Positions 53,897-62,781 of a stretch of DNA of 64,000 nt are shown piece by piece (positions within the stretch are counted from its first letter, which is position 1; every line of letters begins with the position of its first letter). The translations under genes were made by a program, and so were the position numbers. The notes beneath the pieces are model-generated. The model saw nothing but the letters and a program-made list of their open reading frames with translations. It did no database searches and was not told the DNA's origin. This DNA comes from Pararhodobacter sp. SW119 (GTDB taxonomy: Bacteria > Pseudomonadota > Alphaproteobacteria > Rhodobacterales > Rhodobacteraceae): assembly GCF_017811755.1 (NCBI RefSeq), contig NZ_JADDJF010000018.1, positions 1-64,000 on the forward strand, written 5' to 3'.

Positions 53897-54208
53897 ATGC
53901 GCAGGACACCCATTCACGAGACGTCAGAGCAGAGTACCCCGGAAAACGGATGGGGACGGGCCGCGCCCCTCCTCGGCTTTGCCGCGGTGGCGACGGTGGT
54001 CGCGGTCGGTCTGGAAGGCATCGTCTTCGGCACGGTCCTGCAGGCCGCGGCGGTGGCGATGGCCCTGATGCTGGCGCTGGTTCTGGGGGCGTTCGTGCTT
54101 CTGGTCGTGACCGGGTCCCGTCAGGAGCCGCCGGCGCGCGCCATCCGGATCGAGGCCCGGCCGGACCCGCGCGTTTCGCGCGCGAAACACCCCCGCCGCC
54201 CGTTCTGA
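53897..54208 (+). CDS. Small membrane protein containing a par palindrome in its 3' end
   Basis: The ATG at 53897 gives 103 residues with two hydrophobic helices (LLGFAAVATVVAVGLEGIVFG, AVAMALMLALVLGAFVLLVVTG) and a basic tail. The parS-like palindrome at 54173-54188 is read as part of RVSRAKH near the C-terminus. No family is recognised. Confidence 0.45.
   Translation: MRRTPIHETSEQSTPENGWGRAAPLLGFAAVATVVAVGLEGIVFGTVLQAAAVAMALMLALVLGAFVLLVVTGSRQEPPARAIRIEARPDPRVSRAKHPRRPF
54173..54188. other. parS: parS-like palindrome 7
   Basis: GTTTCGCGCGCGAAAC, the farthest copy from parB (about 13 kb away). Confidence 0.75.
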
Positions 54209-54454
54209 GGTTTTCCCTCCCTTCCGAACCGACGACTTTCCCGCAGAGCGTGCTGAAGCGGGCTGCGCGCGGGTGAAATCCGCTTGTTGCCCCGACGATA
54301 CGCTTCGGGGCAAAGTTTGGTGCTTGCGGGCGAAGGGCTTCTGTTGTTGCCTGCATCCGGTATAGGACAAATACAACTTTGCCCGGATTGCGGGTTCAAC
54401 AGGCTGGACATCCGGCGCGTCGGGTCACCAGCGGTGAGGATTGAAGAGGGACCC

Positions 54455-55096
54455 ATGAGACAGATCTTGCCAATCAGACGGATCGTGCTGGCCATGGTGC
54501 TGACACTGGTCGGCGCGGCGACCGGCCTTCTGGCGCCGGGGGCGGCGCAGGCCCAGGACTACCAGGTGCGTCCGGGCGACGTGTTGCGTGTCGAGGTGCT
54601 GGAGGATTCGAGCCTCAACCGCGAGGCGCTGGTGCTGCCCGACGGGCGGATCTCGTTCCCGCTGGTGGGCACGGTGCCGGTGGGCGGTCGCTCGCTCGAT
54701 CAGGTGCGCACCAACCTTTCCGAGGCGCTGGCGCCGAATTTTGCGGTGCCGCCCAGCGTCTTCGTCTCGATCGCGCGGCTGCGCGACCCCGGCCCGGTCG
54801 GCCCGGCGGCGGCAGCGGCCACGATCCGCGTCTACGCCCTGGGCGAGATCGCCAACCCCGGCCTGCGCGAAGTGGTGCCGGGAACCACCATCCTGCAGTT
54901 CCTCAGCCAGTCGGGCGGGCTGTCGCGCTTTGCCGCGACGCGCCGCATCCAGCTGCGCCGGATCGACGCCCAGGGGCAGGAGCGGGTTTATCCGATCGAT
55001 TACCGCGCGCTTCAGCAGGGAGCGGCGCTGCCCAACCCGATCGTGCTGCAGGAGGGCGACGTGGTCCTGGTGCCGGAGCGGCGGCTCTTCGAATAA
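54455..55096 (+). CDS. Wza-type polysaccharide export protein
   Basis: The 213-residue protein has a signal peptide (VLAMVLTLVGAATGLLAPGAAQA), then DYQVRPGDVLRVEVLEDSSLNREALVLPDGRISFPLVGTVPVGGRS (the poly-export start), VYALGEIANPGLREV and LQEGDVVLVPERRLFE (a soluble SLBB-like part). No lipobox Cys is present, so it is a short periplasmic or outer-membrane-associated form. It is 13 bp ahead of the barrel gene. It is the outer-membrane exit component for the polymer. Confidence 0.9.
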   Translation: MRQILPIRRIVLAMVLTLVGAATGLLAPGAAQAQDYQVRPGDVLRVEVLEDSSLNREALVLPDGRISFPLVGTVPVGGRSLDQVRTNLSEALAPNFAVPPSVFVSIARLRDPGPVGPAAAAATIRVYALGEIANPGLREVVPGTTILQFLSQSGGLSRFAATRRIQLRRIDAQGQERVYPIDYRALQQGAALPNPIVLQEGDVVLVPERRLFE

Positions 55097-55109
55097 GGCG
55101 GGACGCCGG

Positions 55110-56561
55110 ATGCAATCCACCATGCGCAACAGCCGGTCGCGGGCGGTCCGTGCCGGGATCGGCGCGGCCTTCGCGGCGGGGCTTCTGGCCAGCGTGCCGG
55201 CCCTGGCGCAGCAGGGCACGGGCATGCGCGCGGTCTTCGGCTTCTCCCAGGGCTTTGCCGCTGACAGCAACCGCGAACTGGCCCCCTCTGACCCCGGGAG
55301 CAGCCTGGTGTCGACCACGGGGCTGAACTTCGGCCTGCGGTCGGAAACGCGGACCGAGCAGTTCAGCCTGCAGGGGCAGCTGAACGCCCGCCTTTTCGAC
55401 GTGCCGAACGATTCGCGCCGCTTCCGCTTCACCGGCCCGAACCTGACCGCCTCCTACCGGCGGGACGCGGCAAACTCGGGCATCGCCCTCAGCGCCAGCT
55501 ACAACCGCGACAGCCTGGCCTTCCGCCGGCCGATCGACGACTTCCTGGTCAGCCTGCCGGTCGTCGACGACACCGGCCTGCCGGTCCTGGACGAGGCCGG
55601 CGAGCCGACCTTCGTCGATGTCATCATCCTGCCCGAGGACGAGGCGGCGCTTCTGGGCAGCGGCACACGCACCGCCGGCAGCCTGTCCGGGCGGATCGAC
55701 CTGGGGCGCGAGGGGCCGATCGGCTTTACCGGCACCGCCAGCCGCAGGACGCTGCGCTATTCCGTTCCCGCCTCGGGCGCTGACAGCACGCGCGATCAGC
55801 TGGGCCTGACCCTGCGGCTGCGGCTGAGCCCGGTCACCACCGGGCGTATCGCCTTCTCTGCCTCGCGCTTCGATGCCGAGGACGCGGTTCGCACCCTGCG
55901 CGACCGGATCAGCCTGCGCTTCGGCGTGCGGCACGAATTCTCGCAGGTGCTGGTCCTTGACGCGAGCCTGGGTCCCAGCCGGGTGATCACCCGCGAACGC
56001 ACGCCCGGCACCCGTGAGGTGAGCAGCGGCCTCGATGGCGACATCGGGCTGACCCGGAGCCTGCGCAACGGCACCGTCGGGCTGAGCCTGAGCGCGGTCA
56101 CCAACGAGAACGGCACGCGGCGCAGCTTCCGCCTCAACCGGGCGCTGGACCTGCCGCGCGGGGCGCTGTCGGGGTCGATCGGGATGGCGCGCACCGCCGA
56201 GGGCGACCGGCGCACCGTCGGGCAGCTGACCTATCGCCACGACATGCCGACCGGCACGCTGTCGCTGCGCGCCAACCGGGATTTTGGCATCAATGTCGAT
56301 GACGAGGTCGAGGCTTTCACCTCGCTCTCGGTCGATTACAACCACGCAATAAACAGCCTATCCAGCTTCAATCTGGGCGCACGCTATCTTGCGCGGACCG
56401 ACGATAGCGCTACTGTGACCGCGACCTATCGCCGTGCGCTGACCCCGGACTGGAACCTGAACATGGGCTATCGTTTCGATTCCATCGACCGCGCGGCGGG
56501 GCGCACCAGTAATCACGGGGTTTTCCTCAACATTTCGCGCAGTATCGATTTCGGACTCTGA
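55110..56561 (+). CDS. Outer-membrane beta-barrel protein of the EPS locus
   Basis: The 483-residue protein starts at ATG 55110 and has a signal peptide ending SVPALA. It then shows alternating strands throughout, such as SLQGQLNARLFD, TASYRRD, GIALSASYNRDSLAFRRP, and ends in a terminal GVFLNISRSIDFGL whose last residue is compatible with a barrel signature. Such barrels occur beside Wza in exosortase loci and may form the outer-membrane exit pore. It is in an operon with the Wza-like gene and the glycosyltransferase. Confidence 0.8.
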   Translation: MQSTMRNSRSRAVRAGIGAAFAAGLLASVPALAQQGTGMRAVFGFSQGFAADSNRELAPSDPGSSLVSTTGLNFGLRSETRTEQFSLQGQLNARLFDVPNDSRRFRFTGPNLTASYRRDAANSGIALSASYNRDSLAFRRPIDDFLVSLPVVDDTGLPVLDEAGEPTFVDVIILPEDEAALLGSGTRTAGSLSGRIDLGREGPIGFTGTASRRTLRYSVPASGADSTRDQLGLTLRLRLSPVTTGRIAFSASRFDAEDAVRTLRDRISLRFGVRHEFSQVLVLDASLGPSRVITRERTPGTREVSSGLDGDIGLTRSLRNGTVGLSLSAVTNENGTRRSFRLNRALDLPRGALSGSIGMARTAEGDRRTVGQLTYRHDMPTGTLSLRANRDFGINVDDEVEAFTSLSVDYNHAINSLSSFNLGARYLARTDDSATVTATYRRALTPDWNLNMGYRFDSIDRAAGRTSNHGVFLNISRSIDFGL

Positions 56562-56636
56562 TCATCGATCCGGCCGGCCCGGCCGGCTTGACAGCCCGGT
56601 GGTCGGGCCGCGGGACGCGCCACATACGGATCGCCG

Positions 56637-57845
56637 ATGCCCGCCACCGCTGAACGCCGCGTTTTGATCGTCGTCGAGAACCTGCCGGTTCCGCTCGACC
56701 GTCGGGTCTGGCTGGAGGCCACGACGCTGGTGGCGCATGGCTACAAGGTCAGCGTGATCAGCCCCACCGGCCGCGGCTGGGACGAACCCTACGAGGAGAT
56801 CGAGGGCGTCCACATCTACCGCTATCCCGCCCCGCCCGAGGCGCATGTCGGAGCGCTGGCCTATGGGCGCGAATGGGGCGTCTCGCTCTGGCGCATGTTC
56901 CGGCTGGCCCGCCAGGTGTGGCGCGAGCAGGGCTTCGACGTGATCCACGGCTGCAACCCGCCCGATCTGCTCTGGCTGCTGGGGCTGCGCTACCGGCCTC
57001 ATGGCGTGCGTTACCTGTTCGATCACCACGATGTCTGCCCCGAGCTGTTCGAGGCCAAGTTCGGCCGGCGCGGCCTTCTGCACCGCATCATGCTGATCTG
57101 GGAGCGGCTGAATTTCGCCAGCGCCAGCGTCTCGATCGCCACCAACGAGAGTTTCCGCGAGATCGCGCAGGGCCGGGGCCGGATGGCCCCCGAGGATGTC
57201 TTCGTCGTCCGCTCGGCGCCCCGGGTCGAACGCTTCGTGCCCGGCCCGGCCGATCCGGCCGTGCGCAAGGGCGCGGGCACGGTGCTGGGCTATGTCGGGG
57301 TCATCGGCCAGCAGGAGGGGATGGACCTGCTGCTCGGCGCAATCGAGCTTCTGGTGCGGCGGATGGGCCATTCCGACCTGCACGCGGTCATCGTCGGCTT
57401 CGGCCCGCATCTGGACGAGGTGAAGCGCGATGCCGCCGCGCGCGGGCTGGGGGATCACGTCACCTTCGCCGGGGCGCTTTACGGCGACGACCTTCTGCGG
57501 GTGCTCAATTCCATCGACATCGGCGTGGCGCCCGATCCGAAGAACGCGATGAACGACATCTCGACGATGAACAAGGTCATGGAATACATGACGCTGGAAA
57601 AGCCGGTGCTGCAGTTCGACCTGACCGAGGGTCGGGCTTCGGCGGGCGAGGCCTCGCTTTATGCCCAGGCCAACGACCCCGCCGATTTCGCCGGCAAGAT
57701 CGCCGAACTGATCGACAATCCCGAAAAACGCGCCGAGATGGGCCGGCGGGGCCGCGCCCGTGTGCTGGAGCGGCTGAGCTGGGACCATTCGGTGCCGCAT
57801 CTGCTGGCCGCCTACGACCGCATCTTCGCCAAGATGGGGCGCTGA
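56637..57845 (+). CDS. GT4-type glycosyltransferase
   Basis: The 402-residue protein has VLIVVENLPVPLDRRVWLEATTLVAHGYKVSVISP at the start, VIHGCNPPDLLWLL, VLGYVGVIGQQEGMDLLLGAIELL, VIVGFGPHLDEV and, toward the C-terminus, KVMEYMTLEKPVLQFDL (the E-x7-E-like end). This is the GT-B, retaining family 4 pattern. It is 75 bp after the barrel gene; the next genes (MazEF) are convergent. Confidence 0.9.
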   Translation: MPATAERRVLIVVENLPVPLDRRVWLEATTLVAHGYKVSVISPTGRGWDEPYEEIEGVHIYRYPAPPEAHVGALAYGREWGVSLWRMFRLARQVWREQGFDVIHGCNPPDLLWLLGLRYRPHGVRYLFDHHDVCPELFEAKFGRRGLLHRIMLIWERLNFASASVSIATNESFREIAQGRGRMAPEDVFVVRSAPRVERFVPGPADPAVRKGAGTVLGYVGVIGQQEGMDLLLGAIELLVRRMGHSDLHAVIVGFGPHLDEVKRDAAARGLGDHVTFAGALYGDDLLRVLNSIDIGVAPDPKNAMNDISTMNKVMEYMTLEKPVLQFDLTEGRASAGEASLYAQANDPADFAGKIAELIDNPEKRAEMGRRGRARVLERLSWDHSVPHLLAAYDRIFAKMGR

Positions 57846-57853
57846 GGCGCCGC

Positions 57854-58198
57854 TCAGCCGATCCGGGCCCGGATCTCGGTCATGATCTGGGCCAGGGCCG
57901 GCCCTGCCAGCCGGCCCCGCGCGTCGGCGCGGGATGCCTCGATGGTGGCGATCTTCGCCGTGCGCACCAGTGACGGCGCGGGCAGGCCGGCGGCGATATG
58001 ATCGGGGATGGCGATATCCCCCGGCCAGCCCCGGTTCTCGGCCGAGGTGATCATCAGCACCCACAACAGGAAGCCCGGCCCCGGGCCCGAGCGAGCGATG
58101 ACCAGTGCCGGGCGGTGCTGCCGTGCCGCACCGTCTGTATAGGGAAAGGGAACCCGGACGATATCGCCCCGACCGGGCAGGCCGTCAGAACCCGGCAT
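57854..58198 (-). CDS. MazF/PemK-type toxin
   Basis: The 114-residue protein has GRGDIVRVPFPYTDGAARQHRPALVIARS and VLMITSAENRGWPGDIAIPD, typical of the MazF endoribonuclease barrel. It overlaps the AbrB antitoxin gene by 14 bp. Confidence 0.9.
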   Translation of the reverse strand: MPGSDGLPGRGDIVRVPFPYTDGAARQHRPALVIARSGPGPGFLLWVLMITSAENRGWPGDIAIPDHIAAGLPAPSLVRTAKIATIEASRADARGRLAGPALAQIMTEIRARIG

Positions 58199-58409
58199 AG
58201 GCCCGGCTGTCGGCCTCGCCCGCCCATTCGGTGAAGGCGGCGAAGGGATCGTCGGCGGACGCGGCCTCGCTCCGCATCAGGATCACCCGCCCGTCCTCGA
58301 TGACATAGGTCAGGCTGTCACCCGCCCGCAGCCCGAGCGCCTTGCGCACGGCCTGCGGGATCGTGGTCTGCGCCTTGCTGGTAATCTTGCTGACGATCAT
58401 CGTCCCCAT
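58185..58409 (-). CDS. AbrB/MazE-type antitoxin
   Basis: The 74-residue protein has IVSKITSKAQTTIPQAVRKALGLRAGDSLTYVIEDGRVILMRSE, the AbrB swapped-hairpin. A palindrome follows upstream. The start could also be ATG 58400. Confidence 0.9.
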   Translation of the reverse strand: MGTMIVSKITSKAQTTIPQAVRKALGLRAGDSLTYVIEDGRVILMRSEAASADDPFAAFTEWAGEADSRAYAGF

Positions 58410-58420
58410 GCCCGTGTCTG

Positions 58421-58439
58421 TTACCTTCGGACAAGGTAA
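58421..58439. promoter_or_regulatory. Operator of the MazEF operon
   Basis: TTACCTT-CGGAC-AAGGTAA is a perfect 7-bp-arm palindrome, 12 bp before the antitoxin start. Confidence 0.6.
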
Positions 58440-58508
58440 GGAACATCCTTGCCTGGATCAAGTCACGCCCCGTTCGTGATGCGGTGCGAGCTCCTGTTTC
58501 TGCGCCGT

Positions 58509-60224
58509 TCAGCCGCCGATCCGGGCCTCCAGCGCGCGGGCTTCGGCCGGGTCGAGTCCGGCGGCGCGGGCGCGGGTCAGCAGGTCGCGCGCTTCGTCGC
58601 CGCGGCCGAGGGCGGCGGCGGCTTCGGCCAGGCTGCGCAGATAGGAGGCATTTTCCGGCGCCATCCCGACGGCCTCGCGCAGCGGCGCCTCGGCTTCGGC
58701 GGCGCGGTCGGTGCGCAGCAGCGCCAGCCCGAGCGTGTGGTGCACGGCCGGATGGTCGGGGCGCAGCGCGCGGGCGCGTTCGGCCATCGGCAGGGCCTCG
58801 GACGCGGCATCGCGCCCGATCAGCAGCACCGCCAGGTTGTTCAGCGCGGGCCAGAGATCGGGGTCGCGGTCGACCGCGCCCTCGTACGCGGCGATCGCCT
58901 GGTCGATCTCGCCCGTCGCTTCCTCCAGCGTCCCGAGATAGAAGAGATCGCTCGCCTGCACCGCCTCGGTCGCGGCCAGACGGCGGCCGAGATCGCGCGC
59001 GGCCTCCGCCCGCCCCTCCTGCTGATGGGCGCGCAGGGCGCCGCGCAGAAGGCCCGGATGCTCCGGCGCGCGGGTCAGCCCGGCCTCGAAGACGGTCAGC
59101 GCCTCGGCGTAGCGGCGCTGCAGGCCCAGAAGAGCGCCCTGCGCCAGATAGGGCGTGGCGCTGTCGGGATAGGCGCGCTGGAGCGCGGCATAGGTCGCCT
59201 CGGCCGCGTCCAGATCGCCCGCCGCCTGCTGCAGCGCGCCGAGGTCGAAGTAGAGATCGGGCGCGGCGCGGCGGTCGGCGTCCGGCTCGGCGGGCAGCGC
59301 GGCTTCGAGCGTGGCGCGCGCGCCGCCGGTATCGCCCGCCGCCGCCTGCGCCCGTGCCAGCATCAGCGCCAGTGCGTCGTCGGCCGGATCGGCGGCATGA
59401 AATGGGGCGAGCAGGTCCACGGCCGCGCGGGCCTCCTCTGCCTGCAGCAGTGCCCCACCCAAGCCCAGGGCGGTCGCGCTGTCCTCGGGGGCGCTGGCCA
59501 GGGCCTGGCGATACGCGCCGATCGCGGCCTCGGTATCGCCCAGGGCCAGATGCGCATTGCCAAGCGCCCGGCGCACCAGTGCGGGCGTGTCGTCCTGCGC
59601 GGCGAAAGGGGCGAGCAGCACCAGGGACCGGTCGGGGGCGCCGGCGCGGTTGTAAAGCAGCGCCAGGTTGATCTTCACGCCCAGCGTGTCCTCGGGCATG
59701 CCCCGGATGCCGGCCTCGTAATGGCGGATGGCGGCGGGGATGTCGCCGTCCTCCTCGGCCAGAAGGCCCAGGCGCTGATGGCTCAGCCGGTCCTCAGGGG
59801 CGATTTCGGCGGCGCGGGTGAAATAGCCCCGCGCGGTTTCGCGCGCGCCCAAGGCCAGATGCACGTCACCCAGCTTGGTCAGCGCGGTGTATTGTCCGGG
59901 GTCGAGGTCGATCGCGCGTTCGAAGGCGGCGATCGCGTCGTCGAGGTCGCCTTCGAGCGCGTGGATCACGCCCAGAAGCTCCTGCGCGGGGGCGAGGGTG
60001 GGATTGGCGGCCAGGATCGGCTCCAGCCGGGCGCGGGCCTGGACGGGCTGCCCGGCCTGGATGGATTCAAGCACGCGCTGCAGGCGGCTGTCGTCGGTCT
60101 GCACCTGGTCCAGGAAATCGATCGGAGCGGCGGCGACGGGTCCCGTTGCCAGAGGCAGGCCGGACGCCAGGAAAACGGCAAGGACAGCAGGGACGGGGCG
60201 GAACAGATCAGGGGGAAAACGCAT
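58509..60224 (-). CDS. Exported TPR-repeat protein
   Basis: The 571-residue protein from ATG 60224 has a signal peptide (VLAVFLASGLPLATGPVAAA), then at least twelve TPR units (A...G......A...Y..A....P...A......A........G) to the end. TPR proteins in such loci scaffold polymer assembly in the periplasm. It stands after the VWA gene on the same strand, separated by a terminator. Confidence 0.85.
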   Translation of the reverse strand: MRFPPDLFRPVPAVLAVFLASGLPLATGPVAAAPIDFLDQVQTDDSRLQRVLESIQAGQPVQARARLEPILAANPTLAPAQELLGVIHALEGDLDDAIAAFERAIDLDPGQYTALTKLGDVHLALGARETARGYFTRAAEIAPEDRLSHQRLGLLAEEDGDIPAAIRHYEAGIRGMPEDTLGVKINLALLYNRAGAPDRSLVLLAPFAAQDDTPALVRRALGNAHLALGDTEAAIGAYRQALASAPEDSATALGLGGALLQAEEARAAVDLLAPFHAADPADDALALMLARAQAAAGDTGGARATLEAALPAEPDADRRAAPDLYFDLGALQQAAGDLDAAEATYAALQRAYPDSATPYLAQGALLGLQRRYAEALTVFEAGLTRAPEHPGLLRGALRAHQQEGRAEAARDLGRRLAATEAVQASDLFYLGTLEEATGEIDQAIAAYEGAVDRDPDLWPALNNLAVLLIGRDAASEALPMAERARALRPDHPAVHHTLGLALLRTDRAAEAEAPLREAVGMAPENASYLRSLAEAAAALGRGDEARDLLTRARAAGLDPAEARALEARIGG

Positions 60225-60330
60225 GACACTCGCTTTCAGGAACGGCAGCCGGATCAGCATAGCGCGGTGCGGCGGCGAAATCACGCCCTTCACGCCGGTG
60301 CTGCGCGCCGATCCGGATCCCGAAGGGGCG

Positions 60331-60364
60331 GAAACGAAAGGGGCGGGGCGCATGGCCCCGCCCC
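60331..60364 (-). terminator. Terminator after the VWA VPLPA-CTERM gene
   Basis: On the minus strand GGGGCGGGGC and GCCCCGCCCC form a perfect 10-bp stem with a 5-base loop, followed by TTTCGTTTC. It lies 28 bp after the stop at 60392. Confidence 0.85.
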
Positions 60365-60391
60365 CCAAAGGTGCGTTTGACGAAAGCGCCC

Positions 60392-61504
60392 TCAGGCGCG
60401 GCGGCGACGGCGCACCGCGACAAGTGCGCCCAGACCGCCCAGCAGCAGCCAGCCGGCGGCCGGCAGCGGGATCGGCGGGACGTCATCGCCGCGCACGGTG
60501 ATCCGGTCCCTCTCGGTCGCGACGGTGCCGCCGTTGACCAGCGCGTTGATCACGAAGTCATGCGTGCCCGGCACAAGCCCGGTGAAGGTGACGGTGAAGT
60601 CGAAGGTGCGGGTTTCCTCGCGGTCGAATTCGCCGACATAGGGGGCCGAGACCTCGACGCCCACGCCCGGCATGTTGCCGACCGGCCCAAGCGCCACGGT
60701 GTTGTAGGTGGCGAAGGTGCTTTCCACCGCCTCCTTGATCAGATCGGCGATGTTCGCCCCCGAGGCCGCCAGCGCGAAGACGCTGCCGCCCGTGGCATCG
60801 GCGATCCGGTTGGCCTGGCCCGCCGCAGCGCCGCCGGCAGCCGCGTTCATGCCGGAATTGCCGGTGCCGCCGGTATTGCCAATATGGACGGTGATGCCCT
60901 CGGCGTTCAGCGCCGCAATGGCGTTCGCCTCGCTGGAGACGAGAAAGTTGCCGAAGGCGTCGGGCTTGCTGTCGGTGCGTCCGACATGACCCGGTGCATC
61001 GCCGAACATCACGACGACCCGGGTCGAACCGGCGCGCCATTCAGTTTCTTGTGCGACGCGCTGCAGGCCGATCAGGTTCGCCTCGGGGAAGTCGCCGCCA
61101 CCGCCGGCGGTCCACTGGTTGATACCGGTCGTGATTGCGGTTGCGTTGCCGGTCAGCGCCGTATTGGTCCGGTAGGTAAAGGCGTCGCCGGTATCGCGGT
61201 ATTCGCCGACGCCGAAATGCACGTCGCCCAGCCCCGAGAGGCCGGAGATGATCGTGTTGGCGTTGGTTCTCGCCTGGTTGATTTGCCCGCCCATCGAGCC
61301 GGTGCTGTCGGCCAGGAAGAAGATGTCCACCAGGCCGGTGGTGAGCACACCGGCATCGACGGTCACGGTCTTGTTGATCGTCACCGACTCGCCGACGTTG
61401 AGCGTGGCTTCATAGCTTTCGGGAGAGATCGAATCGGCCCAGGCCATTCCGCCGGTCAGGGCGAAACCAGCAGCCAGACCAAGCAGCCTTGGGGTAAGTT
61501 TCAT
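60392..61504 (-). CDS. VWA-domain VPLPA-CTERM protein
   Basis: The 370-residue protein has a signal peptide (LLGLAAGFALTGGMAWA), a VWA domain with MIDAS-like FFLADSTGSMGGQI (about residue 64), FGVGEYRD, and FGDAPGH. The tail is VPPIPLPAAGWLLLGGLGALVAVRRRRRA: VPLPA-type motif, helix and Arg cluster, the signal for exosortase D. The start is supported by AGGAGG. It is the most canonical sorting substrate in the window. Confidence 0.93.
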   Translation of the reverse strand: MKLTPRLLGLAAGFALTGGMAWADSISPESYEATLNVGESVTINKTVTVDAGVLTTGLVDIFFLADSTGSMGGQINQARTNANTIISGLSGLGDVHFGVGEYRDTGDAFTYRTNTALTGNATAITTGINQWTAGGGGDFPEANLIGLQRVAQETEWRAGSTRVVVMFGDAPGHVGRTDSKPDAFGNFLVSSEANAIAALNAEGITVHIGNTGGTGNSGMNAAAGGAAAGQANRIADATGGSVFALAASGANIADLIKEAVESTFATYNTVALGPVGNMPGVGVEVSAPYVGEFDREETRTFDFTVTFTGLVPGTHDFVINALVNGGTVATERDRITVRGDDVPPIPLPAAGWLLLGGLGALVAVRRRRRA

Positions 61505-61803
61505 GGAGGCCTCCTGAAAAAATACATCATGCCCGACGCCGCACCGCTTTAATTCCTGCGGGTCCGACAAGTGACGAGCCAAGCGGGAGTCTACACCTTT
61601 TTGTTAACCATAGCAGTATTTTTTTAATCATTTCAGCAATTTACAACTTAAGGTTTAGGTGCTTCGCAGCAAGACAATCCCTGCGGCAGGGTGCGCGCAA
61701 GCGCCTTGCCCCGGGCCCGCTTGCCGGCCGGGGCCGTTTCACCGATTGTCCATTCGCCCGGCGCAGGATCGCCGGGGTACGCGCAAGGGGCCCAGATTCC
61801 GGC
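61505..61803. other. AT-rich divergent region between VWA gene and GT2 gene
   Basis: It contains A/T runs (TTTTTTTAAT near 61620) and the AGGAGG ribosome site of the VWA gene, so a minus-strand promoter is likely. No exact element can be assigned, and no gene is seen. Confidence 0.4.
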
Positions 61804-62781
61804 ATGGATCTGTCGATCGTCATCGTCAACTGGAACACGCGCGAGATGACCGCCGCGTGCCTGGAGAGCGTCCTTGCCGGGCTGGGTGATCTGGCGGCCG
61901 AGGTGATCGTGGTCGATAACGCCTCCGACGACGGGTCGGCCGATATGGTGGCGGACCGTTTTCCGCGGGCGATCCTGATCCGCAACGACGCGAACCGGGG
62001 CTTCGCCGCGGCCAACAACCAGGGTTTCGCCATCGCCCGCGGGCGGCATGTGCTGCTGCTGAACTCGGACACGCTGGTGCATGGCGCGGTTCTGCCGGCC
62101 TCGGTCGCCTGGCTGGATACGCATGCTGAGGTCGGGGCGATGGGCTGTCGGGTGCTCAATACCGACGGGACGGTGCAGCTGACCTGTTCGCGCTACCCGT
62201 CCATTCCGAACCTGCTCCTGTTGACCTCGGGTCTGGCGAAGCTGTCGCGGCCGGCCTTCCTGGGCCGCTACCAGATGCGCGACTGGGCGCGCGACAGCGA
62301 GCGCGAGGTCGAGGTGATCTCGGGCTGCTACCTGATGGTGCCGCGCGCGGTGATCGAGGCGGTCGGCGGGCTTGACGAGGCGTTCTTCTTCTTCGGCGAG
62401 GAGACCGACTGGTGCCGGCGCATCCGCGCGGCGGGCTGGATGCTGGTCTTTGCCCCGGTGGGTGAGATCACGCATCATGGCGGCGGCACGGTCAAGCGCC
62501 TCAATCATCGCCGCGACGTGATGCTGTCCGAGGCCACGGTGCGGCTGCATCGCAAGCACGGGGGGCGCGCGGCCGCGGCGGCGGTCTTCGCGATCCTGCT
62601 GTTCTTCAACGCCTCGCGCGCGGTCTTCTGGAGCGTGGCCTCGGCCCTGTCGCGCGGCGCCCGCGCCCGCGAACGGGCGCGCCATTTCCGCGCCGTCGTG
62701 GGGCAGACCGCGCAGACCTGGCCGCGCCCGGCGGCCGGGCCGGGCGGAACCGGGTCCGGCGGGGCGGGGGCACGGGCGTGA
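61804..62781 (+). CDS. Family 2 glycosyltransferase (rhamnosyltransferase-like)
   Basis: The 325-residue protein has DLSIVIVNWNTREMTAACLESVLAGL, EVIVVDNASDDGSADMV, NRGFAAANNQGFAIARGRHVLLLNSDTLV and GGLDEAFFFFGEETDWCRRIRAAGW. These are the GT-A, WsaF/rhamnosyltransferase-like motifs with N-x-D/S-D. A basic, Arg-rich tail follows. Its stop overlaps the next gene (GTGA). Confidence 0.9.
   Translation: MDLSIVIVNWNTREMTAACLESVLAGLGDLAAEVIVVDNASDDGSADMVADRFPRAILIRNDANRGFAAANNQGFAIARGRHVLLLNSDTLVHGAVLPASVAWLDTHAEVGAMGCRVLNTDGTVQLTCSRYPSIPNLLLLTSGLAKLSRPAFLGRYQMRDWARDSEREVEVISGCYLMVPRAVIEAVGGLDEAFFFFGEETDWCRRIRAAGWMLVFAPVGEITHHGGGTVKRLNHRRDVMLSEATVRLHRKHGGRAAAAAVFAILLFFNASRAVFWSVASALSRGARARERARHFRAVVGQTAQTWPRPAAGPGGTGSGGAGARA

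Noticed and set aside
59836-59851. GTTTCGCGCGCGCCCA as another par site
   Set aside because: Only the left half matches; it lies inside a TPR gene and has no palindrome.
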